NCBI GenBank assembly: GCA_002718735.1
Contig: PBFR01000034.1
Span: 1-51,957 of the forward strand
Origin: Halobacteriovoraceae bacterium
GTDB lineage: Bacteria > Bdellovibrionota > Bacteriovoracia > Bacteriovoracales > Bacteriovoracaceae
Direction: 5' to 3'
Length of the DNA: 51,957 bases
The position numbers were made by a program, and so were the translations under genes. Shown in pieces: positions 1 to 9,242 of the stretch. The stretch's first letter is position 1; the number at the start of each line of letters is the position of its first letter. The notes beneath the pieces are model-generated. The model saw only the letters and a program-made list of their open reading frames with translations. It ran no database searches and was not told the origin of the DNA.

Positions 1-120
1 GGTTTGGTAGTTACATAATTATGAAACATCGGGGCATCTTCTGGCAAAAGTCACAATCTTTCGTACCAATTTCGGTGTCATTATTTATGAATCAATTCGT
101 CTTACCACACAACAGAATTC

Positions 121-144
121 GTTAAAACTGTTTAAAGTTTTAAC
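121..144. promoter_or_regulatory. 24-bp inverted repeat upstream of ART-like gene
   Basis: Perfect 9-bp arms (GTTAAAACT and AGTTTTAAC) flank a 6-nt spacer. The repeat lies about 60 bp upstream of the -24 element of the putative sigma-54 promoter at 203-219. It could be a binding site for an enhancer-binding activator or another regulator; it has no T-tract to suggest a terminator. The motif GTTTAAAGT inside it recurs once more just downstream (149-157). The role is inference. Confidence 0.35.
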
Positions 145-202
145 ACCCGTTTAAAGTCTTTACGCTTTAATAAGGTTATGAGTGAGCTGTAGACCAATTT
201 AC

Positions 203-219
203 TTGGAATACTATTTGCA
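203..219 (+). promoter_or_regulatory. putative sigma-54 (-24/-12) promoter
   Basis: The sequence TTGGAATACTATTTGCA has GG (205-206) and GC (217-218) separated by exactly 10 nt, with TTGG and TTTGCA flanks, as in the known sigma-54 consensus (TTGGCAC-N5-TTGCA). Transcription would start near 230, leaving a short leader with an AAGGA ribosome site before the ATG at 246. The paralogous gene at 10283 has the same kind of element at the same relative place, which strengthens the call. Confidence 0.6.
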
Positions 220-245
220 AAACACTGATTATAAGGAATCTTACC

Positions 246-2036
246 ATGAAGAAACTGTTAGCCCTCATTATATTAGTAAGCTCAATCGGTGCATATGCTG
301 ATTTAAGGCTGTTTGATCTTCTTCGGGACGGGGCGCATAGCTACTTTATTCACCACAGGTGTAGGCAGTTCTTTTTAGACGAAGACAATAGAAAGCTCTT
401 AGTCAATCAAGCCCTTAAAGAAACCACCAGTACCTTAGAAGAACTTGGCTTTGACAAATACTATTTCCACTACACCAACAACACATATCCTAAAAATTTA
501 ATCGAAAGAAAAGGTGTTGCTGGATTTGAGGATATTTTAAAGTATCAAATGACTCACTTCAGGGCACTCGATAACGCATCCGGGGTAGGTCTATATGTTG
601 CTGCGAATCCATTTAGCTCTGTAACCTACGGTAACAACCAAATAATGCTCACAATCGATCAATCGGCAAGAGTGTTTAATGATTACAACTATTCTAGTAA
701 AAAAGCCCTCCACAATGCCATTTACGAAGTGAATAGACAAAGAAAGGGATTTGAGAGTTGTGACAGACAACTTCAGCAATCATTAATATGGGATGAAAAT
801 GGTATTGATCTAGTCTACTACTCCTCTAAAGACGAATGGTTTGTCATATTTAATGAGGATATTATTGAAGATACTGAGATCACCTACATCGGTACATCAT
901 GGCGTAATAGTGTTCTTAGCAAGATGAAGGAAAAACAAAATATTGCTCCCTTATTTGAAAGCTCCTTTGAATTTGGCACTAAAGGAAGATATATTTACCT
1001 TTTGGGCTACAATGGTTATCAGCTAGATGAATTACTTGAGCAAAGCCTGGGTTCCATAAATTTAAAAGGAAATGAGAAGCTCTACTTAGCGATGTTAGAG
1101 AGATTCGAGGCTTCGGGTTATAAGGAAGCGGTGGAAAAAATCAGATACGTTTATAAAGACATCGATTCCGTCCTTTTAAATGAAAGGTTGGAGCATAGTG
1201 ATAATGCTGAGGTTCGTGAGCAATACTTAGAAATATTGTTATCAGGCACAATCGCCACAAATAAGAAGACCCTAGTAGATAATCTAATTTTACTTAGCAG
1301 TAGTAACTACATAACAAATGAAGACCTAATTAAAGTGGCACAAGAAAACTCTGCTATGGATCTACTATCCAAAGAATACTATTTATTTTACTTCAATAAG
1401 AAGTTAAAATCCAAGTTAATCATAGAGTTTTTAAACAGTGACCAGGGGTTCTTTGAGAGTTATTCGCCTTCACAGAAAAACGATTTAATTTTTAATTATC
1501 TCATAGAGGGTGACCCTTCATTGATGCCACAATTTGTGGGAAGACTTCAAGAACTAGGAGTCGACTTGGAGGAGTGGTATACAATTACAAGTAAAGCTAG
1601 ATATCCAAGAGACAATGATTCTATTTTTTTGGCAGAGGTAATTAAACTTCGTCCCGAACTAGCGACACCTTCATATGAGGATGAGAACAGCTTCAATTTT
1701 TTCTATGAATCATTTCACAAAGACGGTCATGCAGCTTCCTTACTTTCAGCTCCATTCGTACTAAATGATCAAGAACTGATCGAAAAATTAATGGCCTATG
1801 TAGCTGAAGACTATCCTAAGATCACCGGCCATATCGAACCCTTTATGGCCTACTATCTGGAAAATGACAGGCCTGAGTTTATGGAGTCGCATATCAAAAC
1901 TATCCTATGTGAAAAGATCGACGGATACAAAGGTTTAAGACAATGGTATAAAGCCGCACAAGAAGACGAAGAAAGATCTGCTAGAAAAGACATTTGGATT
2001 GAAAAATGTGACGTAAGTTGGCCTTATCTTTGGTAG
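246..2036 (+). CDS. secreted protein with ADP-ribosyltransferase-like N-terminal domain (596 aa)
   Basis: A Sec signal peptide ends near A18 (AYA-D). Residues 70-210 show the layout of an H-Y-E class ART fold: FHYT (74-77), G-x-GLYVAANP (113-122) followed by YG (128-129) and a strand ending ARV, then an IDLVYY strand (187-192) and WFVIFNEDI (198-206) with E204. The rest is a mostly helical region and a C-terminal block ending WPYLW. There are only four cysteines (39, 172, 555, 588), all conserved in the 1001-aa paralog at 10283, which suggests two disulfides outside the cytoplasm. The start is supported by AAGGA. The gene stands alone behind a putative sigma-54 promoter and converges on priA with a 1-nt gap. 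It may be an exported effector or toxin. The ART assignment is by motif only, and no substrate can be predicted. Confidence 0.6.
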   Translation: MKKLLALIILVSSIGAYADLRLFDLLRDGAHSYFIHHRCRQFFLDEDNRKLLVNQALKETTSTLEELGFDKYYFHYTNNTYPKNLIERKGVAGFEDILKYQMTHFRALDNASGVGLYVAANPFSSVTYGNNQIMLTIDQSARVFNDYNYSSKKALHNAIYEVNRQRKGFESCDRQLQQSLIWDENGIDLVYYSSKDEWFVIFNEDIIEDTEITYIGTSWRNSVLSKMKEKQNIAPLFESSFEFGTKGRYIYLLGYNGYQLDELLEQSLGSINLKGNEKLYLAMLERFEASGYKEAVEKIRYVYKDIDSVLLNERLEHSDNAEVREQYLEILLSGTIATNKKTLVDNLILLSSSNYITNEDLIKVAQENSAMDLLSKEYYLFYFNKKLKSKLIIEFLNSDQGFFESYSPSQKNDLIFNYLIEGDPSLMPQFVGRLQELGVDLEEWYTITSKARYPRDNDSIFLAEVIKLRPELATPSYEDENSFNFFYESFHKDGHAASLLSAPFVLNDQELIEKLMAYVAEDYPKITGHIEPFMAYYLENDRPEFMESHIKTILCEKIDGYKGLRQWYKAAQEDEERSARKDIWIEKCDVSWPYLW

Positions 2037-2037
2037 G

Positions 2038-4044
2038 TTAAAATATCTGAACAGGGTCGACATCAATTTTATAGCTCACATTTGATATGGACTTATAGTT
2101 TTGTTCAAAGGTGTTAAGTAGATTGTGAAGCTGGTTTACATTCTCAGTCTTAAGCATGATGGCCCATGTGAATTGGTTTGCCTTCTTCTCAATTGTAAGA
2201 GGACTTGGGCCCATTAGGCGCACCTCGGGAAAATTAGTTGCAATAACCTTCTGAAGATTATTGGCCACCTCGCCTATCGTTTTAACGACACGATCTCTAA
2301 ATCTAGAACTAAAATACAAAATGGTCATCTTCGAATAAGGTGGGCAGAAGCAAATTTGTCTGAGCATCAATTCGTCTTTATAGAATCCATCAAAGGAATT
2401 TTCGCGAATAAAATGGAATACATTGTGCTCAGGAGTCATGGTTTGAACTAGCACTTCACTATCTGGATTATACCTTCCGGCCCTCCCAGCGACCTGCTTT
2501 GCTAATTGGTACATCCTCTCAGTTGATCTAAAGTCGGAGAAGTTAAGCATGGAGTCCACTCCCAGCATGACGACTAGATTAACCTTTTCAAAATTATGCC
2601 CCTTTGCAAGCATTTGGGTTCCAACAAATATATCAATTTCTTTACTATGAAATCTATCCAGTTTATCGTTCAGGTCCTTTAAAGTGCTAATCTCATCTCG
2701 ATCAAAACGTTCCGTCCTGTACTCAGGAAGCTGCTTTTTTAGTACACTTTCCACTTTTTCAGTACCAAAGCCTTTATTGAGTAAAGATATCGATCCACAA
2801 TCTGGACATTTCTCCGGAAGGGGCTGCTTGTATTCGCAGTGAGCACAACTTAAAAGATTTCTTCGTTTAAAATATCTAAGGTTGTTTTCACACCCACATT
2901 TTTCATTCATAAACTGGTGCCCGCAAGAGCGGCATTGCACGTAATGGGAATAACCAAGCTTGTTTATGAAAATCAAAACCTGCTCCCCCATCTCAAGTCT
3001 TTTTCGAATGGCCGCTAGGGTTTCAGGCATTAGAGGATATGCAGGGTCGTTTTCTTTAAACTGGTTTTTAGCATCAAGAAGGCGGAGCTTGGGAAAATGT
3101 CCCTCACCAACCCTATTTTTTAATGTGTAGTAGTTGCGACCGCCTGCTCCTTTGGAGAAAAGGTGATAGTTCTCCATTGTAGGTGTGGCACTTCCCAGTA
3201 CAACTGTGGCATTAGATAGCTGCGCCTTTTTTATGGCCACATCTCGGCCGTTGTACGGGCACCTGTCATTTTGTTTAAAGGAGTTGTCATGCTCCTCATC
3301 TACAACCACCAACCCAAGGTTTTGTATTGGAAGAAAGATTGAGCTTCTAACACCCATTACAAGTACAGGTTCTTTGGACTCTTTTAAAGCTTTCCAAATA
3401 TTGTATTTTTCAGAAGGTGTGACTCCACTATGGTAAGAGAAAACTTTATGACCTAGATAGGCCTGAAACATTTTTACAAACTGTGGGGTAAGATTAATCT
3501 CAGGAAGAAGAAATTGAGCGGATCTTCCACTCTCCAATACTTTTTTTATAAGATAAAGATATACTAAAGATTTTCCAGAACCTGTAACCCCGTGAATATA
3601 ATGTTGAGAAAAACCGGAGTCCAAACCGCTTTCAATCGCGTCATAGACCTCTTTTTGATCAGGACTTAAATCGAAAGGCAGATCCTTTCCATCGCCATCT
3701 TCAAACTTTGGTTTCTTTGGTCTTTTTAAAATCTTTGGGAGACTGTCAAAAATAAGTTTGCCCAAAGAGTAGTGATAATACTTGGACATCCACTTATAAA
3801 TTTCAAGCTCACTTTGATCAAGAGAAAAAGAGCCTTCAATTTTCCCCTCGAGCTCTTTAACCTTTGAATTATCAACGTCGTCTATTTGCTCGGGAGAGCT
3901 GACACCCATTACAACGCCTTGGCTCTTACGTTTCCCTAGTGGCACATTTACCAAGTCGCCAATTAAAAGCTCTTCGCTTGATTTATAAGTTAATTCACTA
4001 TTTATTTTTGGAAAGTTTACAGCAACTTGATAGTAACTACTCAT
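2038..4044 (-). CDS. priA: primosomal protein N' (replication restart helicase PriA)
   Basis: PriA is the DNA helicase that rebuilds the primosome at stalled forks. The Walker A motif GVTGSGKS is at 152-159 and the DEEH box at 249-252. The zinc-binding cysteines lie at 371, 374, 383, 400, 403, 413 and 416 inside the helicase core. The N-terminal beta domain that binds the 3' end is present but short, and at 668 aa the protein is smaller than the E. coli enzyme (about 730). The start codon overlaps the last 8 nt of cdd, so translation is probably coupled. It is the last gene of the uvrA-pyrC-cdd-priA run. Confidence 0.95.
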   Translation of the reverse strand: MSSYYQVAVNFPKINSELTYKSSEELLIGDLVNVPLGKRKSQGVVMGVSSPEQIDDVDNSKVKELEGKIEGSFSLDQSELEIYKWMSKYYHYSLGKLIFDSLPKILKRPKKPKFEDGDGKDLPFDLSPDQKEVYDAIESGLDSGFSQHYIHGVTGSGKSLVYLYLIKKVLESGRSAQFLLPEINLTPQFVKMFQAYLGHKVFSYHSGVTPSEKYNIWKALKESKEPVLVMGVRSSIFLPIQNLGLVVVDEEHDNSFKQNDRCPYNGRDVAIKKAQLSNATVVLGSATPTMENYHLFSKGAGGRNYYTLKNRVGEGHFPKLRLLDAKNQFKENDPAYPLMPETLAAIRKRLEMGEQVLIFINKLGYSHYVQCRSCGHQFMNEKCGCENNLRYFKRRNLLSCAHCEYKQPLPEKCPDCGSISLLNKGFGTEKVESVLKKQLPEYRTERFDRDEISTLKDLNDKLDRFHSKEIDIFVGTQMLAKGHNFEKVNLVVMLGVDSMLNFSDFRSTERMYQLAKQVAGRAGRYNPDSEVLVQTMTPEHNVFHFIRENSFDGFYKDELMLRQICFCPPYSKMTILYFSSRFRDRVVKTIGEVANNLQKVIATNFPEVRLMGPSPLTIEKKANQFTWAIMLKTENVNQLHNLLNTFEQNYKSISNVSYKIDVDPVQIF

Positions 4045-4468
4045 CTAATACTTTTGGCAACTCACTATATTGGTTTGGCATGAGGTCTTTAAATTTAACC
4101 TTCTCCAAAATTTCGTCTTTATTAGCAATATAAATATCAAGCTCTGGTGAGCAGAATTCAGACATCACCTGAAGACATACTCCACAAGGATACAGGGCCG
4201 GTTTTGTGTTAGAGCAAACAACCACAAACTCCAGTTCAGGTTTACCGCCCAAACCAGTCACCATCCCGGAAACAGCGCTTCTTTCAGCACACACACTTGC
4301 TCCATTAACAACGACTTCGACATTTGCGCCATAGAACAACTCGTCTGAGCCCTTGGCCTTCATTGCCGCCCCCACTTTTACCTTGGAATAGTCGGCATAT
4401 GCGTTCTCTCTGGCCTTTTGGGCCAATTTAAAGGCTTTTTGTACAATATCGCTAACGGGCTCTTTCAT
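4037..4468 (-). CDS. cdd: cytidine deaminase
   Basis: This is a 143-aa zinc-dependent deaminase of the short homotetrameric type, converting cytidine and deoxycytidine to the uridine forms in pyrimidine salvage. The active site motif is CAE at 60-62 (Cys as zinc ligand, Glu as proton shuttle), with PCxxC at 94-98 supplying the other two zinc cysteines. It lies 17 nt downstream of pyrC, another pyrimidine gene, and overlaps priA by 8 nt. Confidence 0.93.
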   Translation of the reverse strand: MKEPVSDIVQKAFKLAQKARENAYADYSKVKVGAAMKAKGSDELFYGANVEVVVNGASVCAERSAVSGMVTGLGGKPELEFVVVCSNTKPALYPCGVCLQVMSEFCSPELDIYIANKDEILEKVKFKDLMPNQYSELPKVLDE

Positions 4469-4485
4469 TAAATCTCCAGGAATTA

Positions 4486-5793
4486 CTACAGGTCTGAGTG
4501 CACCACTCTGCCTTCTAATAAAGTAAGTTTAGCGCGGCCGAACAGTTTTAGGCCAATAAAGGGCGAATTTTTAGACTTGGAGGCAAATTGGCTAGGATCA
4601 ACGGTATATTCACTATCCAGATCAAACAATGCTAGATCCGCAACCTCTCCCTCTTCAAGCCTTCCATGAGGCAGGTTGAAAAGCTCTGCAGCTTTAAGGC
4701 TCATGAGTTCAATACAACGACTTAAGGTGATCTTCCCTGTTTTAACAAACTCTGTATAGATCAATGGAAAAGCTGTCTCTAATCCAATAATTCCAAATGG
4801 CGCTTTTTCTATGTGTTGTTCTTTTTCATGCGGAGCATGAGGGGCGTGATCTGTAGCGATAGCGTCAATTGTGCCATCAACAAGTGCTTCAACACATGCA
4901 TCTCTATCTTCTTTTGATCTAAGCGGTGGGTTCATTTTCCAATTTGCATCAAGGCTGCCGTCCCCTTTTTCTGGGATATCCTCATCACACAGCAAAAGAT
5001 GGTGAGGTGAAACCTCAGCAGTAACATTTATACCTTTTTTCTTTGCTTCTCTAACAAACTCAATTGAGCGCTTAGTAGAGATGTGAAGCACATGGTAGTG
5101 TGCGCCAGTTTTTTCCGCATACTCGCAACCTCTTCTCACGTGTTCGGACTCTGAGTTTGAATCGATCCCTTTAACGCCATACTTTTCGCTTACTTTTCCT
5201 TTGTGAATAGCTCCCCCCAGGGAGAGGGACTCATCTTCGCTATGATCAAGAATAGGAAGACGAACTTCCCTAGCAAGTTTCATTGCCTCCATAAATACTT
5301 CATCTCTTTGAACACCCTTACCGTCATCGGTAATGGCGACAGCTCCAGATTCTTTCAACTCAGAAAAGTTTGTTAATTTTTCGCCTTTAAGACTATGTGA
5401 CAACGCTCCGGTTGGGTAGACACGGCAAAGTCCCACTTCTTTTTGCTTATCCCACATGGCCTTAACCACTTCAGGACTGTCTGCCGTTGGCGAGGTGTTA
5501 GGCATCGAAACAACTGCGGTAAATCCCCCTCGAGCGGCAGTCTTGCTTCCAGACTCAATATCTTCCTTATTCTCCATCCCAGGTTCTCTGAAATGAACTT
5601 GAGGATCAACCAATCCAGGTGAGAGAAACATCCCATTTGCCTCTATGACCTCACCTTCATAACCCTCAATAGGATTTTGTGACAATTCTTTAACTCTTCC
5701 GCCATCAATCAGACAATCCACCTGATACAGTTTGTTTTTTTCATCAAGACCTAGGAATGCACCCAAAGTTTTGGCATTTCGAATAAGTGTCAT
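4486..5793 (-). CDS. pyrC: dihydroorotase (class I)
   Basis: Dihydroorotase closes carbamoyl-aspartate to dihydroorotate in pyrimidine synthesis. At 435 aa the length fits class I. The metal site begins DPQVHFREPG (63-72). The usual first His of the HxH pair is Gln65, while H67 and R69 are kept; I believe Gln is found in a recognised subgroup, but this is from memory. The MPNT substrate-binding block follows, and the TDHAPH motif with the catalytic Asp is present near residue 315. The gene is 11 nt downstream of uvrA and 17 nt upstream of cdd, so it is part of one transcription unit. Confidence 0.9.
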   Translation of the reverse strand: MTLIRNAKTLGAFLGLDEKNKLYQVDCLIDGGRVKELSQNPIEGYEGEVIEANGMFLSPGLVDPQVHFREPGMENKEDIESGSKTAARGGFTAVVSMPNTSPTADSPEVVKAMWDKQKEVGLCRVYPTGALSHSLKGEKLTNFSELKESGAVAITDDGKGVQRDEVFMEAMKLAREVRLPILDHSEDESLSLGGAIHKGKVSEKYGVKGIDSNSESEHVRRGCEYAEKTGAHYHVLHISTKRSIEFVREAKKKGINVTAEVSPHHLLLCDEDIPEKGDGSLDANWKMNPPLRSKEDRDACVEALVDGTIDAIATDHAPHAPHEKEQHIEKAPFGIIGLETAFPLIYTEFVKTGKITLSRCIELMSLKAAELFNLPHGRLEEGEVADLALFDLDSEYTVDPSQFASKSKNSPFIGLKLFGRAKLTLLEGRVVHSDL

Positions 5794-5804
5794 AGAGTCG
5801 TCCT

Positions 5805-8597
5805 TTACAAGAGTTTCTTTAAATATTTTCCAGTAAGTGATTTTTTATTCTTGGCGACTTCTTCAGGGGTGCCTTGAGCGACTATTTGCCCGCCACCTTT
5901 TCCACCTTCAGGACCGAGATCCAAGATATAGTCAGCGCTTTTAATGACATCCAGATTGTGTTCAATCACAACCACACTATGGCCTTTCTCAACAAGCTTA
6001 TTCATGGCATTTAAAAGAACCTGTATGTCTTGGAAGTGAAGTCCAGTGGTAGGCTCATCAAGTATGTAGAGGCACTTGCCTCGGGTGGCCTTGCTTAACT
6101 CCCTGGAAAGCTTCATTCTTTGTGCCTCTCCACCAGAGAGTGTTGTGGATGACTGACCAAGCTTTATGTAGCCAAGTCCTATTTCGTCCAGAACCTTTAA
6201 CGCCCTATGAATCTTTTTATGATTGTGGAAAAAGTCTTTTGCTTCTTCAATGGTCATGTCGAGAACATCAGCGATGTTTTTACCACGATACTCAATATTA
6301 AGTGTTTCTTGGTTGTATCTTTTTCCAGAACATTCCGCACATGTCACGTAAACATCTGGCAAGAAGTTCATTTCTACTTTAATAACACCATTGCCCTCGC
6401 AGGTCTCACACCTGCCGCCTTTCACATTAAAGCTAAACCTTCCGTTCTTATAGCCCCTAACCTTTGCTTCATTGGTGTTTGCAAAAAGGTTTCTTATGCT
6501 GTCAAAAAGTTTAGTGTACGTTGCAGGGTTGGATTTTGGAGTACGTCCAATTGGCGATTGATCTATCTCGAGAATTTGGTCAACATTTTCTACTCCAGAA
6601 ATGGATTTGAAATACTCTTTCGATCTAACATGCTTGCCAAAGAAGTTCTTTACTCCAGGTGCCAATGCTTTATGAACAAGAGTAGATTTCCCTGAGCCAC
6701 TTACGCCACTTACAATAACCAGTCCTTCCAAGGGAATGCTTGCGTTAAGCCCTTCCAGATTATTTATTGAGACACCTTTAAGTTCAATAAACTTGTCAAG
6801 GTCTCTTCTTTCTTTAGGAACTTCAATTTTCTTTTTTCCACTTAAATACTGTGCTGTGATTGAATTCTTTTTAGAAAACTCTTTAGGGTCTCCCTTCGCG
6901 ACGATTTCTCCCCCATGCACACCAGCTCCAGGACCGATATCAATAAGATAGTCTGAGGCCAACATTGTGTCCTCGTCATGCTCGACCACGATTACGGTGT
7001 TGCCAATATCTCTAAGGCTCTTGAGCGTTTCTATCAGTCGGTCATTATCTCTTTGATGAAGTCCAATACTAGGCTCATCAAGGACATATAAAACCCCACT
7101 TAATGCGGAACCTATTTGAGTAGCAAGTCTTATTCTTTGCGCTTCTCCACCGGAAAGAGTGTTTGCAGCTCTATTCAGAGTTAAATACGACAGTCCCACA
7201 TCGTTAAGAAATTTCAGTCGATTATTAATTTCTTTAAGAAGTTTTTTAGCAATTATTGCTTTGGTACCTTTAAACTTTAGTTTTTTAAAGAATTCATAAG
7301 ACTCATCAATGGCCATTTTGGAAATATCCATAATCCCATAATCTTTAACCTTCACGGCCCTGGCGTATTCATTGAGCCTTTGCCCGTCACACTTAGGGCA
7401 CTCTTCAATATTCATGTATTCTTGAAGTTCGTTTCTTATTTTTTCAGAGCCTGTTTCATTATACTTTTTCTCAAGCCACGTCTCAATGCCTGGGAAGGCC
7501 TTTTTAAAAGTGTATTTAGAGTTCTCGGACTCGAAATTGTAAGTGTATTCTTTTGAGCTGCCTTCAAATATTGTTTTTCGTAATTTCTTAGGCCACTTTT
7601 TTAAAGGTAAGTCTTCATCGACTCCTTCGGCTTCTAATATGCATTTCACCATCTGATAATAGAACCCGCTTCGCTTGGCCATCGGGGCGATGGCCCCTTC
7701 GCTAAATGAAAGTGACTCGTCAACAATGTATTTATTTTTATCAAAGACTTTGGTTTCTCCAAGTCCATTACATTTGGAACAGGCACCTAATGGGGAGTTA
7801 AATGAGAACAGACGAGGTTCGAGTTCAGGGTAGCTCTTATTGCTTTTGTGACTATAAAAGTGCTCTGAATAGAATTCTTCCTCATCATCGGCCAATACAA
7901 AAATATTGCCCTCTCCAATTTTTAATGCCTGCTCGACGCTATCTGACAAGCGTCCCTTTATTCCGTCCTTTACAACAATTCTATCAATTACGACTTCAGC
8001 GTTGTTCTTTTTTGTTTTATGAAGCTTTACTGACTCATCAAGTGGAAGGATATCTCCATTTGCTCTAATTTTAGAAAAACCCATGGACATAAATTTTCCT
8101 AAAAGCTCTTTATGCTCACCTTTTTGATTAGATACGATCGGAGCAAGAATCTGAAGCTTAGTTTTAGGCTTCTTCTCTAAGAGCTTCTCTACAATTTGCT
8201 GTGCAGATTGGGCCTGAAGAAGCTCTCCGGATTCAGGACAATAAGCATCTCCTGCTCTGGCATAGAGCACTCTTAAATAATCGTAAACTTCAGTTATTGT
8301 TCCCACGGTGGATCGTGGGTTGTTGCCAGTAGATTTCTGATCAATCGCAATCGCTGGAGAAAGCCCTGTCACGCTTTCAACATCTGGCGGCTCCATTTGC
8401 CCCAAAAATTGTCTAGCGTAAGAGCTTAGTGACTCAATGTACCTTCTCTGACCCTCTGCATACAAAGTGTCAAAGGCCAAGGATGACTTTCCAGAGCCTG
8501 ATGGTCCGGTAATAACGGTTAAAGTGTTTCTAGGTATATCCACTTCAACATTTTTCAAATTGTGGGCCTTAGCGCCTCTTATTGATATATGGTCCAT
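5805..8597 (-). CDS. uvrA: excinuclease ABC subunit A
   Basis: UvrA is the damage-sensing ATPase of nucleotide excision repair. At 930 aa it is of normal length. There are two ABC modules: Walker A GPSGSGKS at 31-38 and a second GVSGSGKS around 630, each with an LSGGEAQR signature. The zinc-finger cysteine pairs are present (CSKC and CPKC in the first half, CETC and CAEC in the second). It is the first gene of the minus-strand unit uvrA-pyrC-cdd-priA and is divergent from the FecR-domain gene. I see no obvious LexA box in the 57-bp divergent gap. Confidence 0.97.
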   Translation of the reverse strand: MDHISIRGAKAHNLKNVEVDIPRNTLTVITGPSGSGKSSLAFDTLYAEGQRRYIESLSSYARQFLGQMEPPDVESVTGLSPAIAIDQKSTGNNPRSTVGTITEVYDYLRVLYARAGDAYCPESGELLQAQSAQQIVEKLLEKKPKTKLQILAPIVSNQKGEHKELLGKFMSMGFSKIRANGDILPLDESVKLHKTKKNNAEVVIDRIVVKDGIKGRLSDSVEQALKIGEGNIFVLADDEEEFYSEHFYSHKSNKSYPELEPRLFSFNSPLGACSKCNGLGETKVFDKNKYIVDESLSFSEGAIAPMAKRSGFYYQMVKCILEAEGVDEDLPLKKWPKKLRKTIFEGSSKEYTYNFESENSKYTFKKAFPGIETWLEKKYNETGSEKIRNELQEYMNIEECPKCDGQRLNEYARAVKVKDYGIMDISKMAIDESYEFFKKLKFKGTKAIIAKKLLKEINNRLKFLNDVGLSYLTLNRAANTLSGGEAQRIRLATQIGSALSGVLYVLDEPSIGLHQRDNDRLIETLKSLRDIGNTVIVVEHDEDTMLASDYLIDIGPGAGVHGGEIVAKGDPKEFSKKNSITAQYLSGKKKIEVPKERRDLDKFIELKGVSINNLEGLNASIPLEGLVIVSGVSGSGKSTLVHKALAPGVKNFFGKHVRSKEYFKSISGVENVDQILEIDQSPIGRTPKSNPATYTKLFDSIRNLFANTNEAKVRGYKNGRFSFNVKGGRCETCEGNGVIKVEMNFLPDVYVTCAECSGKRYNQETLNIEYRGKNIADVLDMTIEEAKDFFHNHKKIHRALKVLDEIGLGYIKLGQSSTTLSGGEAQRMKLSRELSKATRGKCLYILDEPTTGLHFQDIQVLLNAMNKLVEKGHSVVVIEHNLDVIKSADYILDLGPEGGKGGGQIVAQGTPEEVAKNKKSLTGKYLKKLL

Positions 8598-8654
8598 GGA
8601 GATATCTTAACGAAATAATTAGACTTCATCTATAGAACTTTTTATAGTTTTCTT

Positions 8655-9242
8655 ATGAAAACAATTATTATTCTTGCATTACTCGTTACTAACGCCATGG
8701 CCAACCTAGCTATTATTGAACAGCTTAGGGGTGAAGTTTACTTAGGTACTACCAAACTTAAAGAGAAGGCCCGAATCAAGCAATCGGGTGTTTTGAAGTC
8801 AGGAAATGGCTCTTTTGCAAAGATCCGTATTCCTCATATGTCCTCGACGATAGTTTTAGGCCCAAATTCAAAGCTAGAACTAAAGCTAAACCAAAAAAAC
8901 GATCAATTAACTCTTACGGATGGGTTGGCCCGCTGGATTAGCAACTCTACCAAGCCTGCTTTAAAAGCTAAGAGATCAATTTCCACAGAATCTGCTGTTA
9001 TGGGTGTTAGAGGCACCGATTTTTTACTAGTTGCAAACTCACTTCTAAAAGAAACAGAAATTGTTATGTTTGAAGGACTGGTTGACTTTAAAAATCGAGC
9101 AGACTCCAGTGATGCAAGACTTCTGAAAGAAAACCAGTGGGGTGGTCTCGGTGGACGCTTCGGTGGAGAAATTGGCAAGGTGCTCACCCTTCCTCCTCAT
9201 ATAATAGATGCGTTTAAGTCGAAGCTTCCAAAAGATCTTTAG
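8655..9242 (+). CDS. exported FecR-domain protein
   Basis: A 195-aa protein with a Sec signal peptide (cleavage near residue 16). It then carries a FecR-type domain: the opening strands (IEQLRGEVYLG), a middle segment about fixed threshold and amplitude strands, and the closing AVMGVRGTDF signature near residue 120. In many delta-type bacteria such soluble periplasmic FecR-domain proteins are not part of iron sensing, and no sigma factor or TonB receptor gene is adjacent. Its stop overlaps the stop of the convergent sugar transferase gene. The function is unknown beyond the domain. Confidence 0.75.
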   Translation: MKTIIILALLVTNAMANLAIIEQLRGEVYLGTTKLKEKARIKQSGVLKSGNGSFAKIRIPHMSSTIVLGPNSKLELKLNQKNDQLTLTDGLARWISNSTKPALKAKRSISTESAVMGVRGTDFLLVANSLLKETEIVMFEGLVDFKNRADSSDARLLKENQWGGLGGRFGGEIGKVLTLPPHIIDAFKSKLPKDL

